A DNA stretch of 64,000 bases from Moraxella sp035181385 (GTDB taxonomy: Bacteria; Pseudomonadota; Gammaproteobacteria; Pseudomonadales; Moraxellaceae): positions 186,001-250,000 of the forward strand of contig NZ_JAXCJK010000002.1 of NCBI RefSeq assembly GCF_035181385.1, given 5' to 3'. How positions within the stretch are numbered: the stretch's first letter is position 1; each line of letters starts with the position of its first letter. The notes under the pieces are model-generated. The model worked only from the letters and a program-made list of their open reading frames with translations. It was not told the DNA's origin and searched no databases. Below are positions 19,480 to 28,312 of this stretch, one piece after another. A program made the position numbers and the translations under genes.

Positions 19480-21507
19480 CTAAGACAGCGGTAAATCTTT
19501 GGCATTGACCTGCAATGGCTTGTCAAATGGTACATTGTACAAACGCAATGCCTCTTTCATGACATTGTGAAAAACTGGTGCAGCAACCACCCCTCCATAG
19601 TGCTGACGGCGTGGATCCTCTACCAAAATAGCCACCACAAAGCGTGGATTTGACGCAGGGGCAATGCCTGCAAAGGTTGTGCGATACTGATCGGTATAAT
19701 AACCCCCTTCAGGCTTAGCTCGGCGACTTGTACCTGTCTTGCCCGCCACACGATAACCATTAATCGCCGCCGCACGAGCCGTACCACCCTGCTCAGTAAC
19801 CAACTCCATCATCTTAACAATCGCTTCAGCATGGCGAGCTTCAATCACTTTGGTGGGTTCAGCACTTTCTTCACTTTTGACCAGACGCAAAGGATGCATT
19901 TGACCATAATTAGCAAGACCGGCATAGGCTTGGGCGACCTGAGCCAGCGTAACACTTTGCCCATAACCGTAGCTTAAAGTTGCACGGCGTGTTGTGTCTT
20001 TTTCGCCATTTGGATTTTTGACACTGCCAGATGCTTCTGCTGGAAAATTAAGTGCTGTTTTTTTTCCAAAACCAAAACGACGCTGAATATCGGCAATATC
20101 ATTAGCCCCAAGGCTCAGTGCAATCTTAGCAGATGCAACATTGCTTGATTTTTGAATGAGTTTGGCCAGTGTGATGGAGCCATAATTACTGCTATCACGA
20201 ATGGTATAGCCACCAACATACATACTGCCTGGGGCGGTATCAATGAGTGAATTGACCGAATACTTACCAGATTCTAGTGCTGCTGCCACCGTAAATGGCT
20301 TCATGATAGAGCCTGGTTCAAATGTGTCTAATACAGGGCGATTGCGTTCGTTTGCCCCCGTCCGTTCAGCAAGATTATTTGAGTTAAAAGATGGCCAAGA
20401 CCCAAGTGCTAACACATCACCAGTCAAAACATCCACCACAATACCTGAACTAGAACGAGCTGATTGTATCCGTCCCACCTGTTCAAGTTCTTTGTATAAA
20501 ACATACTGCAAACGAGAATCAATGGTCAGCTGAATGTCTTGACCTGCAACTTGTGGCTTAATTTCTTTGAGTTCTTTAATCACGGATCGGTGTGCATCTT
20601 TTAGAATTAACACCTGCCCTTTTTCACCTGCCAATTTTTTTTCATATTTGGCCTCAATGCCTGCACGCCCCACATAACCGCCATTTTTTTCATCATTTGA
20701 CTGTGCCATATAGCCCAAAATCTGTGCATTCGGCTCGGCTTGTAAATAGTATCTTTGAAAAAATTTCTCCTCACTCACACCAGCAAATTTAAGTTGCATT
20801 AACGGTTCAACCAACTCAGGTGGTGCTTTTGATAATAAAATTATCCGCCTTGAACCTGCACCTTTTGGCAAGACCGCATTAACCGCCGATTCGTCTGTGA
20901 CATCAACCGCAGTATCAATCGCTACGGCTTTTTGTAGCTTATCCAAGGGAAAGTTTGCCATGCCAGACAGCTTCACCAAGTCCATTTCTTTGAGCTGCTT
21001 TAAGGCCTCGTCCCTTTTTTTTTGGTCTGGTGAGGTTTTGATGATTTTATCAAGATCATAATACTTTAACGCATAGTCATAGGGACTAAACACCACCGTT
21101 GATAACGGAGCATTTGCCGCCAATGGTGCACCTGCGGTATCGGTAATCATGCCACGATAGACAGGCATAGCACGCTTGGCAGTGATGAGCTGATCGCCTT
21201 TTTCAATCAAAAATGGTGAATTGATGACCTGCAAATAAAAGGCTCGAGCAAACAGTAATAAAAAACTCATCGCCATCACCACCCAAACCGCACGATATCG
21301 CCCAACATCATGCATGCCACCGAGCATCGTAACTTGGCGACGACGCTTTGCTAAGCCCATTTTGTCCAAAAGCCATGAACCAAAATTTCTTTTTTGCTCT
21401 TCTTGATGATGCTTGGCAGGATTGGCTTTATTTTGGGTGGGTTTTTTGCGAAGTGGCGGAGTAACTTTGGACGACGCACCTTGCTTTTGGTTTGTTTTTT
21501 TCATCAT
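19480..21507 (-). CDS. ftsI: Peptidoglycan D,D-transpeptidase FtsI (PBP3)
   Basis: The class B penicillin-binding protein crosslinks septal peptidoglycan. It has a basic cytoplasmic tail (1-70), one membrane helix (about 71-92), the pedestal domain and a transpeptidase domain with SIMK at 400-403, SSN at 454-456 and KTG at 590-592. At 675 residues it is longer than E. coli PBP3 (588), mostly through the N-terminal tail and pedestal. It overlaps ftsL by 4 nt (ATGA). A run of nine A (minus strand, opposite 21015-21023) lies inside the coding region. Confidence 0.96.
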   Translation of the reverse strand: MMKKTNQKQGASSKVTPPLRKKPTQNKANPAKHHQEEQKRNFGSWLLDKMGLAKRRRQVTMLGGMHDVGRYRAVWVVMAMSFLLLFARAFYLQVINSPFLIEKGDQLITAKRAMPVYRGMITDTAGAPLAANAPLSTVVFSPYDYALKYYDLDKIIKTSPDQKKRDEALKQLKEMDLVKLSGMANFPLDKLQKAVAIDTAVDVTDESAVNAVLPKGAGSRRIILLSKAPPELVEPLMQLKFAGVSEEKFFQRYYLQAEPNAQILGYMAQSNDEKNGGYVGRAGIEAKYEKKLAGEKGQVLILKDAHRSVIKELKEIKPQVAGQDIQLTIDSRLQYVLYKELEQVGRIQSARSSSGIVVDVLTGDVLALGSWPSFNSNNLAERTGANERNRPVLDTFEPGSIMKPFTVAAALESGKYSVNSLIDTAPGSMYVGGYTIRDSSNYGSITLAKLIQKSSNVASAKIALSLGANDIADIQRRFGFGKKTALNFPAEASGSVKNPNGEKDTTRRATLSYGYGQSVTLAQVAQAYAGLANYGQMHPLRLVKSEESAEPTKVIEARHAEAIVKMMELVTEQGGTARAAAINGYRVAGKTGTSRRAKPEGGYYTDQYRTTFAGIAPASNPRFVVAILVEDPRRQHYGGVVAAPVFHNVMKEALRLYNVPFDKPLQVNAKDLPLS

Positions 21508-21878
21508 TCGCCTGCCTGCTTAGCTTGTGCTGACTGTATACTGGCACTTGAGCTGATAATACGGCGACTGTCTCCTACAGGAAAAAACATACCCAATTCG
21601 CTGACTGCACGGCGGGCAATCTGCGGTGTGGCACTAAAAGTTTGTTGCTCAATAAGTAGGCGTTGTTTTTCAACTTGCATGGCTGTCAATTCTTCTTTAA
21701 GTTGTTGCAGTTGCCGATAGGCTTCATGATGTGCTTGTGTTTGCTTGGCAATACCAACCCCTGTCCACATAATCGCCACAAAAAGCACCATCAAAATCAA
21801 ACGGTACAGCCCCACCATGCTGACCGAATCATCAGCGTGGGCGTCAGACGAAATTAAATGAGCGTGCTTATCAATCAT
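21504..21878 (-). CDS. ftsL: Cell division protein FtsL
   Basis: The 124-residue bitopic membrane protein links FtsB/FtsQ with FtsWI at the septum. It has a short cytoplasmic tail, a hydrophobic helix at about 25-44 (RLILMVLFVAIMWTGVGIA) and a heptad-rich periplasmic coiled coil (about 50-90). FtsL sequences are poorly conserved; identification rests on size, topology and its place between rsmH and ftsI. Confidence 0.88.
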   Translation of the reverse strand: MIDKHAHLISSDAHADDSVSMVGLYRLILMVLFVAIMWTGVGIAKQTQAHHEAYRQLQQLKEELTAMQVEKQRLLIEQQTFSATPQIARRAVSELGMFFPVGDSRRIISSSASIQSAQAKQAGE

Positions 21879-21938
21879 GGTGTCTATGTCTTTATGTCTT
21901 AGGTTATGAGTAAAAAACTGCTAAAAATACAAAATTCA

Positions 21939-22910
21939 TCAAAAATGACGACATGCCACATCTGTGCGTACTGCCCCTCGCAACCACGCACTTCTAGCAC
22001 GAGGGTTAGCGTCAACTTCCGCATCAGATGGTGCAACTCGCCATGGCTTACAAAAATATTTGGCACGCTGGGGTGGTATGGGGAGCTTATCATCATCTTC
22101 CCAACGGCCACGGCTGTGATTATTTAAAAACCGCTTAATGCGTCTGTCCTCTAATGAATGAAAGCTGATCACTGCCAAACGCCCACCCACCTTTAACGCT
22201 GTCAAACTTTGATTCAAAAAATCATCCACATCGCCAAGCTCATTATTAATAAAAATCCTCATAGCCTGAAAGCTTTGTGTGGCTGGGTGCTTGCCTTTTT
22301 GCCAAGCTGGGTGTGCCTGCTTGATGACCTCTGCCAAAGCAAGAGTGGAATCATAATTTTCCATCGCTTTAATCGCACGAGCAATTTTACGGCTATGACG
22401 CTCTTCACCATACTCATAAAGCACATCTGCCAAAGTATCTACATCTACATAAGACAGCCATGCTGAGACAGGCTCTCCACGGGTGGTATCCATACGCATA
22501 TCCACCCTGCCATCTCGCATGAAGCTAAAACCACGACTGCCATCATCAAGCTGCGGACTTGATACCCCCAAATCCGCCATCAAACCATCAACCTCTGCGA
22601 TGTTCAATTGATGCAGTTGCTCGTTTAAGCTGGCAAAACTATCATGAATGACAGTAACACGCTTGTCTGTTCTTGCCAACTCATTCGCTACTTGTATGGC
22701 TTGTATGTCCTTGTCAAAGACAATCAGCCGTGCATCCTTGCTAAGATACTCAAGCAACAGACGACTATGACCACCACGCCCAAAAGTTGCATCTACATAC
22801 ACACCATCAAACACCCCTTTTTGCGTCTTTGACAATACTTTAACACCAAGTATCATCGCTACCGTTTCATTTAATAAAACCGTCTGGTGCGTAAATTCAA
22901 AACTGCTCAT
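21939..22910 (-). CDS. rsmH: 16S rRNA (cytosine1402-N4)-methyltransferase
   Basis: The 323-residue SAM-dependent enzyme methylates C1402 in the ribosomal P site. Conserved blocks include YVDATFGRGGHSRLLL (SAM site, about 37-52), LMADLGVSSPQLDDGSRGFSF, VISFHSLEDRRIKRF and a C-terminal NPRARSAWLR. It is the first gene of the division cluster; in many gammaproteobacteria mraZ precedes it, but none is seen here. Confidence 0.96.
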   Translation of the reverse strand: MSSFEFTHQTVLLNETVAMILGVKVLSKTQKGVFDGVYVDATFGRGGHSRLLLEYLSKDARLIVFDKDIQAIQVANELARTDKRVTVIHDSFASLNEQLHQLNIAEVDGLMADLGVSSPQLDDGSRGFSFMRDGRVDMRMDTTRGEPVSAWLSYVDVDTLADVLYEYGEERHSRKIARAIKAMENYDSTLALAEVIKQAHPAWQKGKHPATQSFQAMRIFINNELGDVDDFLNQSLTALKVGGRLAVISFHSLEDRRIKRFLNNHSRGRWEDDDKLPIPPQRAKYFCKPWRVAPSDAEVDANPRARSAWLRGAVRTDVACRHF

Positions 22911-23335
22911 GCTTGGTACTCGTGATGACTTGATGAAGTGATAAAACGGCGAACTGGTGGGATTTTAATTTTTATACGATTGGTAAATTTTAAAGCAAAA
23001 AATTTTTAGTGTGTATTATCGCAAGCTCTGCCATATAGTCAAGCCATTTGTAACATTTCTAATGAGTTTTTTACAAAAAAACAGAAAAGTGCTTGCCAAA
23101 ACTTCAAAAGATGTGCCAAATCTGGCTTAATCATCTATTTTATCAAGGATATTTTGTGCAATCCAATTTGTTTTTGTTGTAAATTGTTGCCAAATTCTAT
23201 GTGTATTTTTTGCTATAAAAATAAAGCTAATTTTGCTATCATATACGGCAAATCTGCACTCTTGTATTTGATTAAATGACTCATACAATGATTTGAATTT
23301 ACATTTTACTTATCATCGGATTATCAGAGAAAATT
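22911..23335. other. Divergent intergenic region rsmH / gltX
   Basis: No gene is visible in these 425 bases; in particular no mraZ. It is AT-rich and contains the division-cluster promoter described separately. The gltX side has only loosely matching -10 boxes, for example around 23211-23216 and 23236-23241. Confidence 0.5.
23015..23042 (-). promoter_or_regulatory. Sigma-70 promoter for rsmH-ftsL-ftsI-murE-murF-mraY
   Basis: On the minus strand TTGACT (23037-23042) and an extended -10, TG-C-GATAAT (GATAAT at 23015-23020), are 16 bp apart. Transcription would begin near 23009, about 100 nt upstream of rsmH. Confidence 0.65.
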
Positions 23336-24838
23336 ATGACCACCAAGCCAGTTCGTACTCGTATTGCTCCAAGCCCCACAGGCTTCCCTCATGTGGGCAC
23401 AGCTTACATCGCTTTATTCAATATGGTTTTTGCCAAGTCTCAAGGTGGCGAATTTATTCTACGCATTGAAGATACCGACCAAGTTCGTAGTACCGCCCAA
23501 TCTGAAAAAATGATTTTAGACGCTCTTAAATGGGCAGGGCTGTCGTGGTCAGAAGGTCCTGATGTGGGCGGTCCATTTGCCCCTTACCGCCAAAGTGAAC
23601 GAAAAGAAATTTACCAAAAATACGCCCAAGAGCTCTTAGATAAAGGACACGCTTTTCGCTGTTTTTGCACCACCGAAGAATTAGATGCCATGCGTAAAGA
23701 GCAAGAGGCACAAGGCTTATCTGTTCGCTATGACGGTCGCTATGCTAATCTTTCGCAAGCAGAAAGCGATGAGTTGGCAAAAAGTGGTAAGCCCTTTGTC
23801 ATTCGTATGCGTGTGCCAACCGAGGGTGATTGCGTGATTCACGACCTTTTGCGTGGCGACATCACAATCCCTTGGGAAACTGTGGATATGCAGGTATTAT
23901 TAAAGGCAGACGGTCTACCGACTTATCATCTTGCCAATGTTGTAGATGACCACTTGATGCAAATTAGCCATGTGATTCGTGGTGAAGAATGGATTAATTC
24001 TGCTCCCAAGCACAAGCTTTTGTATGAATATTTTGGCTGGGAAATGCCTGTATTATGCCACATGCCACTACTTCGCAACCCCGATAAATCCAAGCTCTCA
24101 AAACGCAAAAACCCAACAAGCATCACTTATTATAAAGACGCAGGCATATTACCAGAAGTGTTGCTTAATTACTTAGGTCGCATGGGGTACAGTCTGCCAT
24201 CAGAAGCAGAAATCTTCACTCTAAATGAAATGATTGAAACATTTGATATCCAAAGAGTGTCTCTTGGTGGACCTGTATTTGATATTGAAAAGTTGTATTG
24301 GTTAAATGGCGAATATTTGCGAGCGATGAGTGCTAATGAATTAAAAAACCGCCTCTTATCTTGGGCATTTGATGATGACAAATTAACCAATATCGCCAAG
24401 GCCATTCAGCCACGCATTAATGCCTTAACCGATGCCGTAAACTGGGCAGGGTTTTACTTTCAAAACCTCCCAAATGTAACAGCCGATGACTTTGCTCATA
24501 AAACTTTGAATAACGAACAAATCTTGGAAATCCTATATCTGGCTACTTGGCAACTAGAACGCCTACCCGTATGGAGTGAAGAGAATATTTATCAGACCTT
24601 AAAAGGCCTAGCCTCTCATTTTGAGATTAAACTCAAAGATTTCATGCAGCCATTTTTTGTTGCCATTGCAGGCTCAACCAGCTCCACACCCGTGATGAAT
24701 TCAATGTATATCATCGGTGCAGACATGACTTTAGCAAGACTACGCCATGCTTGTGAGGTCTTAGGCGGGCTTGGAAAAAAGAAACTCAAAAAATTAGAAG
24801 AGGTAAACAAATCTTTGCCTGATTTTTTAAATTCATAA
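23336..24838 (+). CDS. gltX: Glutamyl-tRNA synthetase
   Basis: The 500-residue class I synthetase charges tRNA-Glu. The HIGH-type motif appears as PSPTGFPHVGTAY (12-24) and the KMSKS-type motif as KLSKR (253-257). An HxGH variant is not expected in this family. It is a single gene; the tRNA-Glu gene it serves lies 320 bp downstream, transcribed from its own promoter. Confidence 0.97.
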   Translation: MTTKPVRTRIAPSPTGFPHVGTAYIALFNMVFAKSQGGEFILRIEDTDQVRSTAQSEKMILDALKWAGLSWSEGPDVGGPFAPYRQSERKEIYQKYAQELLDKGHAFRCFCTTEELDAMRKEQEAQGLSVRYDGRYANLSQAESDELAKSGKPFVIRMRVPTEGDCVIHDLLRGDITIPWETVDMQVLLKADGLPTYHLANVVDDHLMQISHVIRGEEWINSAPKHKLLYEYFGWEMPVLCHMPLLRNPDKSKLSKRKNPTSITYYKDAGILPEVLLNYLGRMGYSLPSEAEIFTLNEMIETFDIQRVSLGGPVFDIEKLYWLNGEYLRAMSANELKNRLLSWAFDDDKLTNIAKAIQPRINALTDAVNWAGFYFQNLPNVTADDFAHKTLNNEQILEILYLATWQLERLPVWSEENIYQTLKGLASHFEIKLKDFMQPFFVAIAGSTSSTPVMNSMYIIGADMTLARLRHACEVLGGLGKKKLKKLEEVNKSLPDFLNS

Positions 24839-24851
24839 AAACCTAACAAAC

Positions 24852-24886
24852 AAAGCCAATGATTGACAAAAAAAATTATTGGCTTT
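24852..24886 (+). terminator. Terminator downstream of gltX
   Basis: 9-bp stem AAAGCCAAT (24852-24860) with 24878-24886, 17-nt loop, continued by TTTTATTT-like sequence. Confidence 0.7.
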
Positions 24887-24961
24887 TTATTTGATGGTCA
24901 ATTTAAAAAAATAATAAAATCAATAATCTATAAAATTTTTATAAGTTTTTAAAATATTTTA

Positions 24962-24990
24962 TTGACATTTTGTCAGTCTCCTTATATAAT
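24962..24990 (+). promoter_or_regulatory. Consensus sigma-70 promoter of the tRNA-Ala/tRNA-Glu unit
   Basis: TTGACA (24962-24967), exactly 17 bp, then TATAAT (24985-24990). Both hexamers are perfect. Transcription would begin near 24997, about 11 nt ahead of tRNA-Ala. Confidence 0.9.
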
Positions 24991-25007
24991 ACGCCCACCT
25001 TAACAAA

Positions 25008-25083
25008 GGGGCTATAGCTCAGTTGGTAGAGCACTTGCATGGCATGCAAGGGGTCAGCGGTTCGACTCCGCTTAGCTCCACCA
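25008..25083 (+). tRNA. tRNA-Ala (anticodon GGC)
   Basis: 76-nt cloverleaf with CCA encoded. The anticodon loop ATGGCAT gives GGC (codon GCC). The acceptor stem shows the G3:U70 wobble pair that defines alanine tRNAs. It is co-transcribed with the tRNA-Glu gene 77 nt downstream and is not inside an rRNA operon. Confidence 0.97.
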
Positions 25084-25160
25084 AATTTGATAAGGACGAA
25101 TGTAAGCACCTAGGCAATCATCTTACATTCTTATAACAAAGTTGCAAAACTTTATTTTGT

Positions 25161-25236
25161 GCTCCATTCGTCTAGAGGCCTAGGACACCGCCCTTTCACG
25201 GCGGTAACAGGGGTTCGAATCCCCTATGGAGTGCCA
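25161..25236 (+). tRNA. tRNA-Glu (anticodon TTC)
   Basis: 76-nt cloverleaf with CCA encoded; anticodon loop CTTTCAC gives TTC (codons GAA/GAG). The first acceptor pair is G1:U72 rather than G:C, with G as discriminator base. Confidence 0.97.
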
Positions 25237-25243
25237 ATATTCC

Positions 25244-25272
25244 AAAAAGCCAATCATTGAGATTGGCTTTTT
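25244..25272 (+). terminator. Terminator of the tRNA-Ala/tRNA-Glu unit
   Basis: 12-bp perfect stem (25244-25255 with 25261-25272), 5-nt loop, followed by ATTTTTTA. Confidence 0.85.
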
Positions 25273-25400
25273 ATTTTTTAAATACATCAATTACGATAAT
25301 ACACCAATCATTAACCCATGCTCATAAAACATACTTAATGGTCTAAACTTAGTCAGACCATACCAAATCACAGTTAAATTTTGGATAAAAATTTTAAATA

Positions 25401-25432
25401 AAAAAACCGCTCCAAGCTTAGAGCGGTTTTTT
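25401..25432 (-). terminator. Terminator downstream of pnp
   Basis: 12-bp stem (25401-25412 with 25421-25432), 8-nt loop, T tract on the minus strand. Confidence 0.85.
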
Positions 25433-25446
25433 TAAATAGTAATAAT

Positions 25447-27537
25447 TTATTGCTCAATGCCTTTCATGGTCAATTTAATGCGTCCACGATTATCAATGTC
25501 TTGCACCTGAACTTTAACGGTTTGGCCTTCTTTGAGGTAATCAGTGACATTTTCTACACGCTCATCAGCAATTTGGCTGATATGCACCAGACCATCTGTA
25601 CCTGGCAGAATATTAACAAACGCCCCAAATTCTACGATACGAGCAACACTACCTTCATAAATCGTCCCCACTTCCACCTCAGCGGTAATGGCTTCAATCT
25701 TGGCAATAGCAGCACGAGTAGAGGTTTTTGACTCACCAAAGATGCGAATCACACCATTATCATCAATGTCTACAGTCGCCCCAGTCTCTTCGGTTAGTGC
25801 ACGAATGGTTGCTCCACCCTTACCAATGACATCACGGATTTTCTCTGGATTAATTTCAATGGTTGCATAGTTTGGTGCATGGGCATTAATCTCAGTACGA
25901 GAAGTTGAGATCACTTCATTCATCGCATTTAAAATGTGAATACGACCTGCGTGAGCTTGCTTTAATGCCTGCTCCATGATATCGGCAGTGATACCTTCAA
26001 TCTTAATATCCATTTGCAAAGCGGTGATGCCGTTTACCGAGCCTGCCACTTTAAAATCCATATCACCCAAATGATCTTCATCGCCCAAAATATCGGACAA
26101 TACTGCAAAACGATCACCTTCTTTAACCAACCCCATTGCAATGCCAGCTACAGGTGCTTTTAGTGGTACACCTGCATCCATCAGCGATAATGACGCACCA
26201 CAAACAGATGCCATTGAGCTTGATCCATTAGATTCGGTAATGTCAGACACCACACGAATGGTGTATGGGAAACGGTCAGCCGCTGGCAACATGGCTTGTA
26301 CGCCACGACGAGCCAGTCGGCCATGGCCGATTTCACGGCGTTTTGGACCACCTTCACGACCAGTCTCACCCACTGAGTAGTGTGGGAAATTATAATGCAG
26401 CATAAAATGGTCTTGCTTAGTACCAGCCAAAGTATCCACCAAGTTCACATCACGGCTGGTGCCTAGCGTAGTGGTTACAAGAGCTTGGGTTTCACCACGA
26501 GTAAACAACGCCGAACCATGTGTATAAGGCAGTACCCCTACTTGAATGTCAAGTGCACGCACGGTTTCCAAATCACGGCCATCAATACGAGGCTTGCCAG
26601 ACAAAATATTATCACGCACGGTGCGATATTTTAGGGTTTCAAACAATTCTTTGATTTGACCAACTTTATCAGCATAATCTTCTGCCGTTTCATCACCTGC
26701 CAAAGTCAATGCCTCAGCTGCCAATTCATCAAGGCGTGCATAACGATCTTGCTTTACTGTAATGGTATAAGCCTCACTGACTTTCTGAGTAAATTTTTCT
26801 TTTAAAGCATTGTTCAGCTCTTCATTAATCGCAGGAGCGATAAATTCGGCTTTGGCGTTGCCAACCGCTTGTGCAAAAGCATTAATATTATCAATCACCA
26901 CCTGTTGTTGGCCGTGGCCATACAATACAGCACCGAGCATTTGATCTTCTGACAGCTCTTTAGCTTCTGATTCTACCATCAGCACCGCAGCTTTTGTACC
27001 AGCCACCACCAAATCAAGCTGACTTTCTTGCATCTGTGCATGATTTGGATTGAGTACATATTCACCATTAATAAAACCAACACGAGCCGCACCAATTGGG
27101 CCATTAAATGGTGCCGCAGAGATGGCAAGTGCCGCCGATGTACCAATCATCGCAGCAATGTCAGCATCTTGAGTCTTACCAGATGAAATTACAGTTGCGG
27201 TAACTTGAATTTCATTATAGTAGCCTTCTGGAAATAGCGGACGAATAGGGCGATCGATCAAACGAGATGTTAGGGTTTCAAACTCTGATGCACGACCTTC
27301 ACGCTTACCATAACCACCAGGAATCTTACCTGATGCGTACATTTTTTCTTGATAATTTACAGTCAATGGGAAAAAGTCTTGACCTGCCACAGCTTCTGGA
27401 CGCACAACCACAGCAACCAACACGGATACATCGCCCATGTGGACAACCACCGAATTGGCCTGACGAGCGACACGGCCTGTTTCTAAGACAACTTGTTGAT
27501 TGCCATACTGAAATTCTTGGCGAATGATATTAAACAT
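25447..27537 (-). CDS. pnp: Polyribonucleotide nucleotidyltransferase (PNPase)
   Basis: The 696-residue phosphorolytic 3'-5' exoribonuclease degrades mRNA and partners RNase E in the degradosome. It has two RNase PH-like domains, the second with the catalytic stretch GDMDFKVAG, then a KH domain with IGKGGATIRALTEETGA (about 560-576) and a C-terminal S1 domain (about 620-690). It lies downstream of rpsO, as in E. coli, with a terminator-like hairpin between them. Confidence 0.97.
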   Translation of the reverse strand: MFNIIRQEFQYGNQQVVLETGRVARQANSVVVHMGDVSVLVAVVVRPEAVAGQDFFPLTVNYQEKMYASGKIPGGYGKREGRASEFETLTSRLIDRPIRPLFPEGYYNEIQVTATVISSGKTQDADIAAMIGTSAALAISAAPFNGPIGAARVGFINGEYVLNPNHAQMQESQLDLVVAGTKAAVLMVESEAKELSEDQMLGAVLYGHGQQQVVIDNINAFAQAVGNAKAEFIAPAINEELNNALKEKFTQKVSEAYTITVKQDRYARLDELAAEALTLAGDETAEDYADKVGQIKELFETLKYRTVRDNILSGKPRIDGRDLETVRALDIQVGVLPYTHGSALFTRGETQALVTTTLGTSRDVNLVDTLAGTKQDHFMLHYNFPHYSVGETGREGGPKRREIGHGRLARRGVQAMLPAADRFPYTIRVVSDITESNGSSSMASVCGASLSLMDAGVPLKAPVAGIAMGLVKEGDRFAVLSDILGDEDHLGDMDFKVAGSVNGITALQMDIKIEGITADIMEQALKQAHAGRIHILNAMNEVISTSRTEINAHAPNYATIEINPEKIRDVIGKGGATIRALTEETGATVDIDDNGVIRIFGESKTSTRAAIAKIEAITAEVEVGTIYEGSVARIVEFGAFVNILPGTDGLVHISQIADERVENVTDYLKEGQTVKVQVQDIDNRGRIKLTMKGIEQ

Positions 27538-27698
27538 ATTTTGTTCCTTGTGATTTTAATTACAAGCCATAAAAGGCTAATGAGTAGAATTGTTCTTAGG
27601 GTATGCATAAGACACAACCCAACAAAACTTGATGCTAAAACCCACTCATTAGCATTCTAAGGCAATGTAATCAAACATGATAAAAAAAATTAAAAAGC

Positions 27699-27731
27699 AA
27701 AAAACGGCGTTCACACAAAACACCGTTTTTT
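27699..27731 (-). terminator. Terminator/attenuator between rpsO and pnp
   Basis: AAAAAACGG and following bases (about 27699-27712) pair with AACACCGTTTTTT (27719-27731), with a small internal mismatch. On the minus strand it ends in a T tract. It resembles in position the E. coli rpsO t1 terminator, which allows partial readthrough to pnp. Confidence 0.7.
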
Positions 27732-27768
27732 CATTTAGGGCTTCATAAACATAAACCCAAACACCAAA

Positions 27769-28035
27769 TTAACGGCGTAGTCCTAGTTCACCAATCAATG
27801 CGGTATAACGATCTAGGTTTTTACCTTTTAGGTAGTCTAGTAGTTTACGGCGTTGGTTAACCATACGAATCAAACCACGACGACTATGATGGTCAGCCTT
27901 GTGAGCTTTAAAGTGGTCTTGTAGGTCGTTGATACGAGCGGTAAGAAGTGCTACTTGTACTTCTGGGCTGCCGGTGTCGTTCTCAGCGCGTTTAAATTTG
28001 GCGATGATGTCTTCACGGTCTTTATTGGTTAGCAT
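27769..28035 (-). CDS. rpsO: 30S ribosomal protein S15
   Basis: The 88-residue protein binds the central domain of 16S rRNA. It begins MLTNKDREDII; this ATG (28035) has AGGAAT about 8 nt upstream and gives the family length, whereas upstream in-frame codons add an unrelated extension. Landmarks include GSPEVQVALLTARI and HSRRGLIRMVNQRRKLLDYL. Transcribed from its own promoter at 28124-28152. Confidence 0.97.
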   Translation of the reverse strand: MLTNKDREDIIAKFKRAENDTGSPEVQVALLTARINDLQDHFKAHKADHHSRRGLIRMVNQRRKLLDYLKGKNLDRYTALIGELGLRR

Positions 28036-28123
28036 GACTAAATTCCTATATGAGCAATGCAAAATAATTCGGGCAAGCTGTGCATTGCCAAAGCCTGCCT
28101 AAGCCTATTGGCACGGACTTATG

Positions 28124-28152
28124 ATTATAACACAAAAACCGCAAAAAGTCAT
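28124..28152 (-). promoter_or_regulatory. Promoter of rpsO
   Basis: Minus strand: ATGACT (28147-28152), 17 bp, then an extended -10 TG-T-TATAAT (TATAAT at 28124-28129). The leader to rpsO would be about 80 nt and contains a TGCCAA/TTGGCA stem (28086-28091 with 28108-28113), a possible site for S15 autoregulation by analogy with other bacteria. Confidence 0.7.
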
Positions 28153-28312
28153 TGAAAGATGACAAAAAAAATCAACATCCGACCATCAGAATGCACAAAT
28201 TCGCCAATCCAATAACCAACCAAGGGCTAAAGATTGAAATTGGCGGCCGTAATCTACTTAACAAATGAATAAATCTAACAAAACAGGATAAATAGACAAA
28301 CACCAAAGTCGG

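Noticed and set aside
25008..25236. tRNA-Ala/tRNA-Glu pair considered as remnant of an rRNA spacer
   Set aside because: It has its own consensus promoter and terminator and no rRNA sequence on either side.
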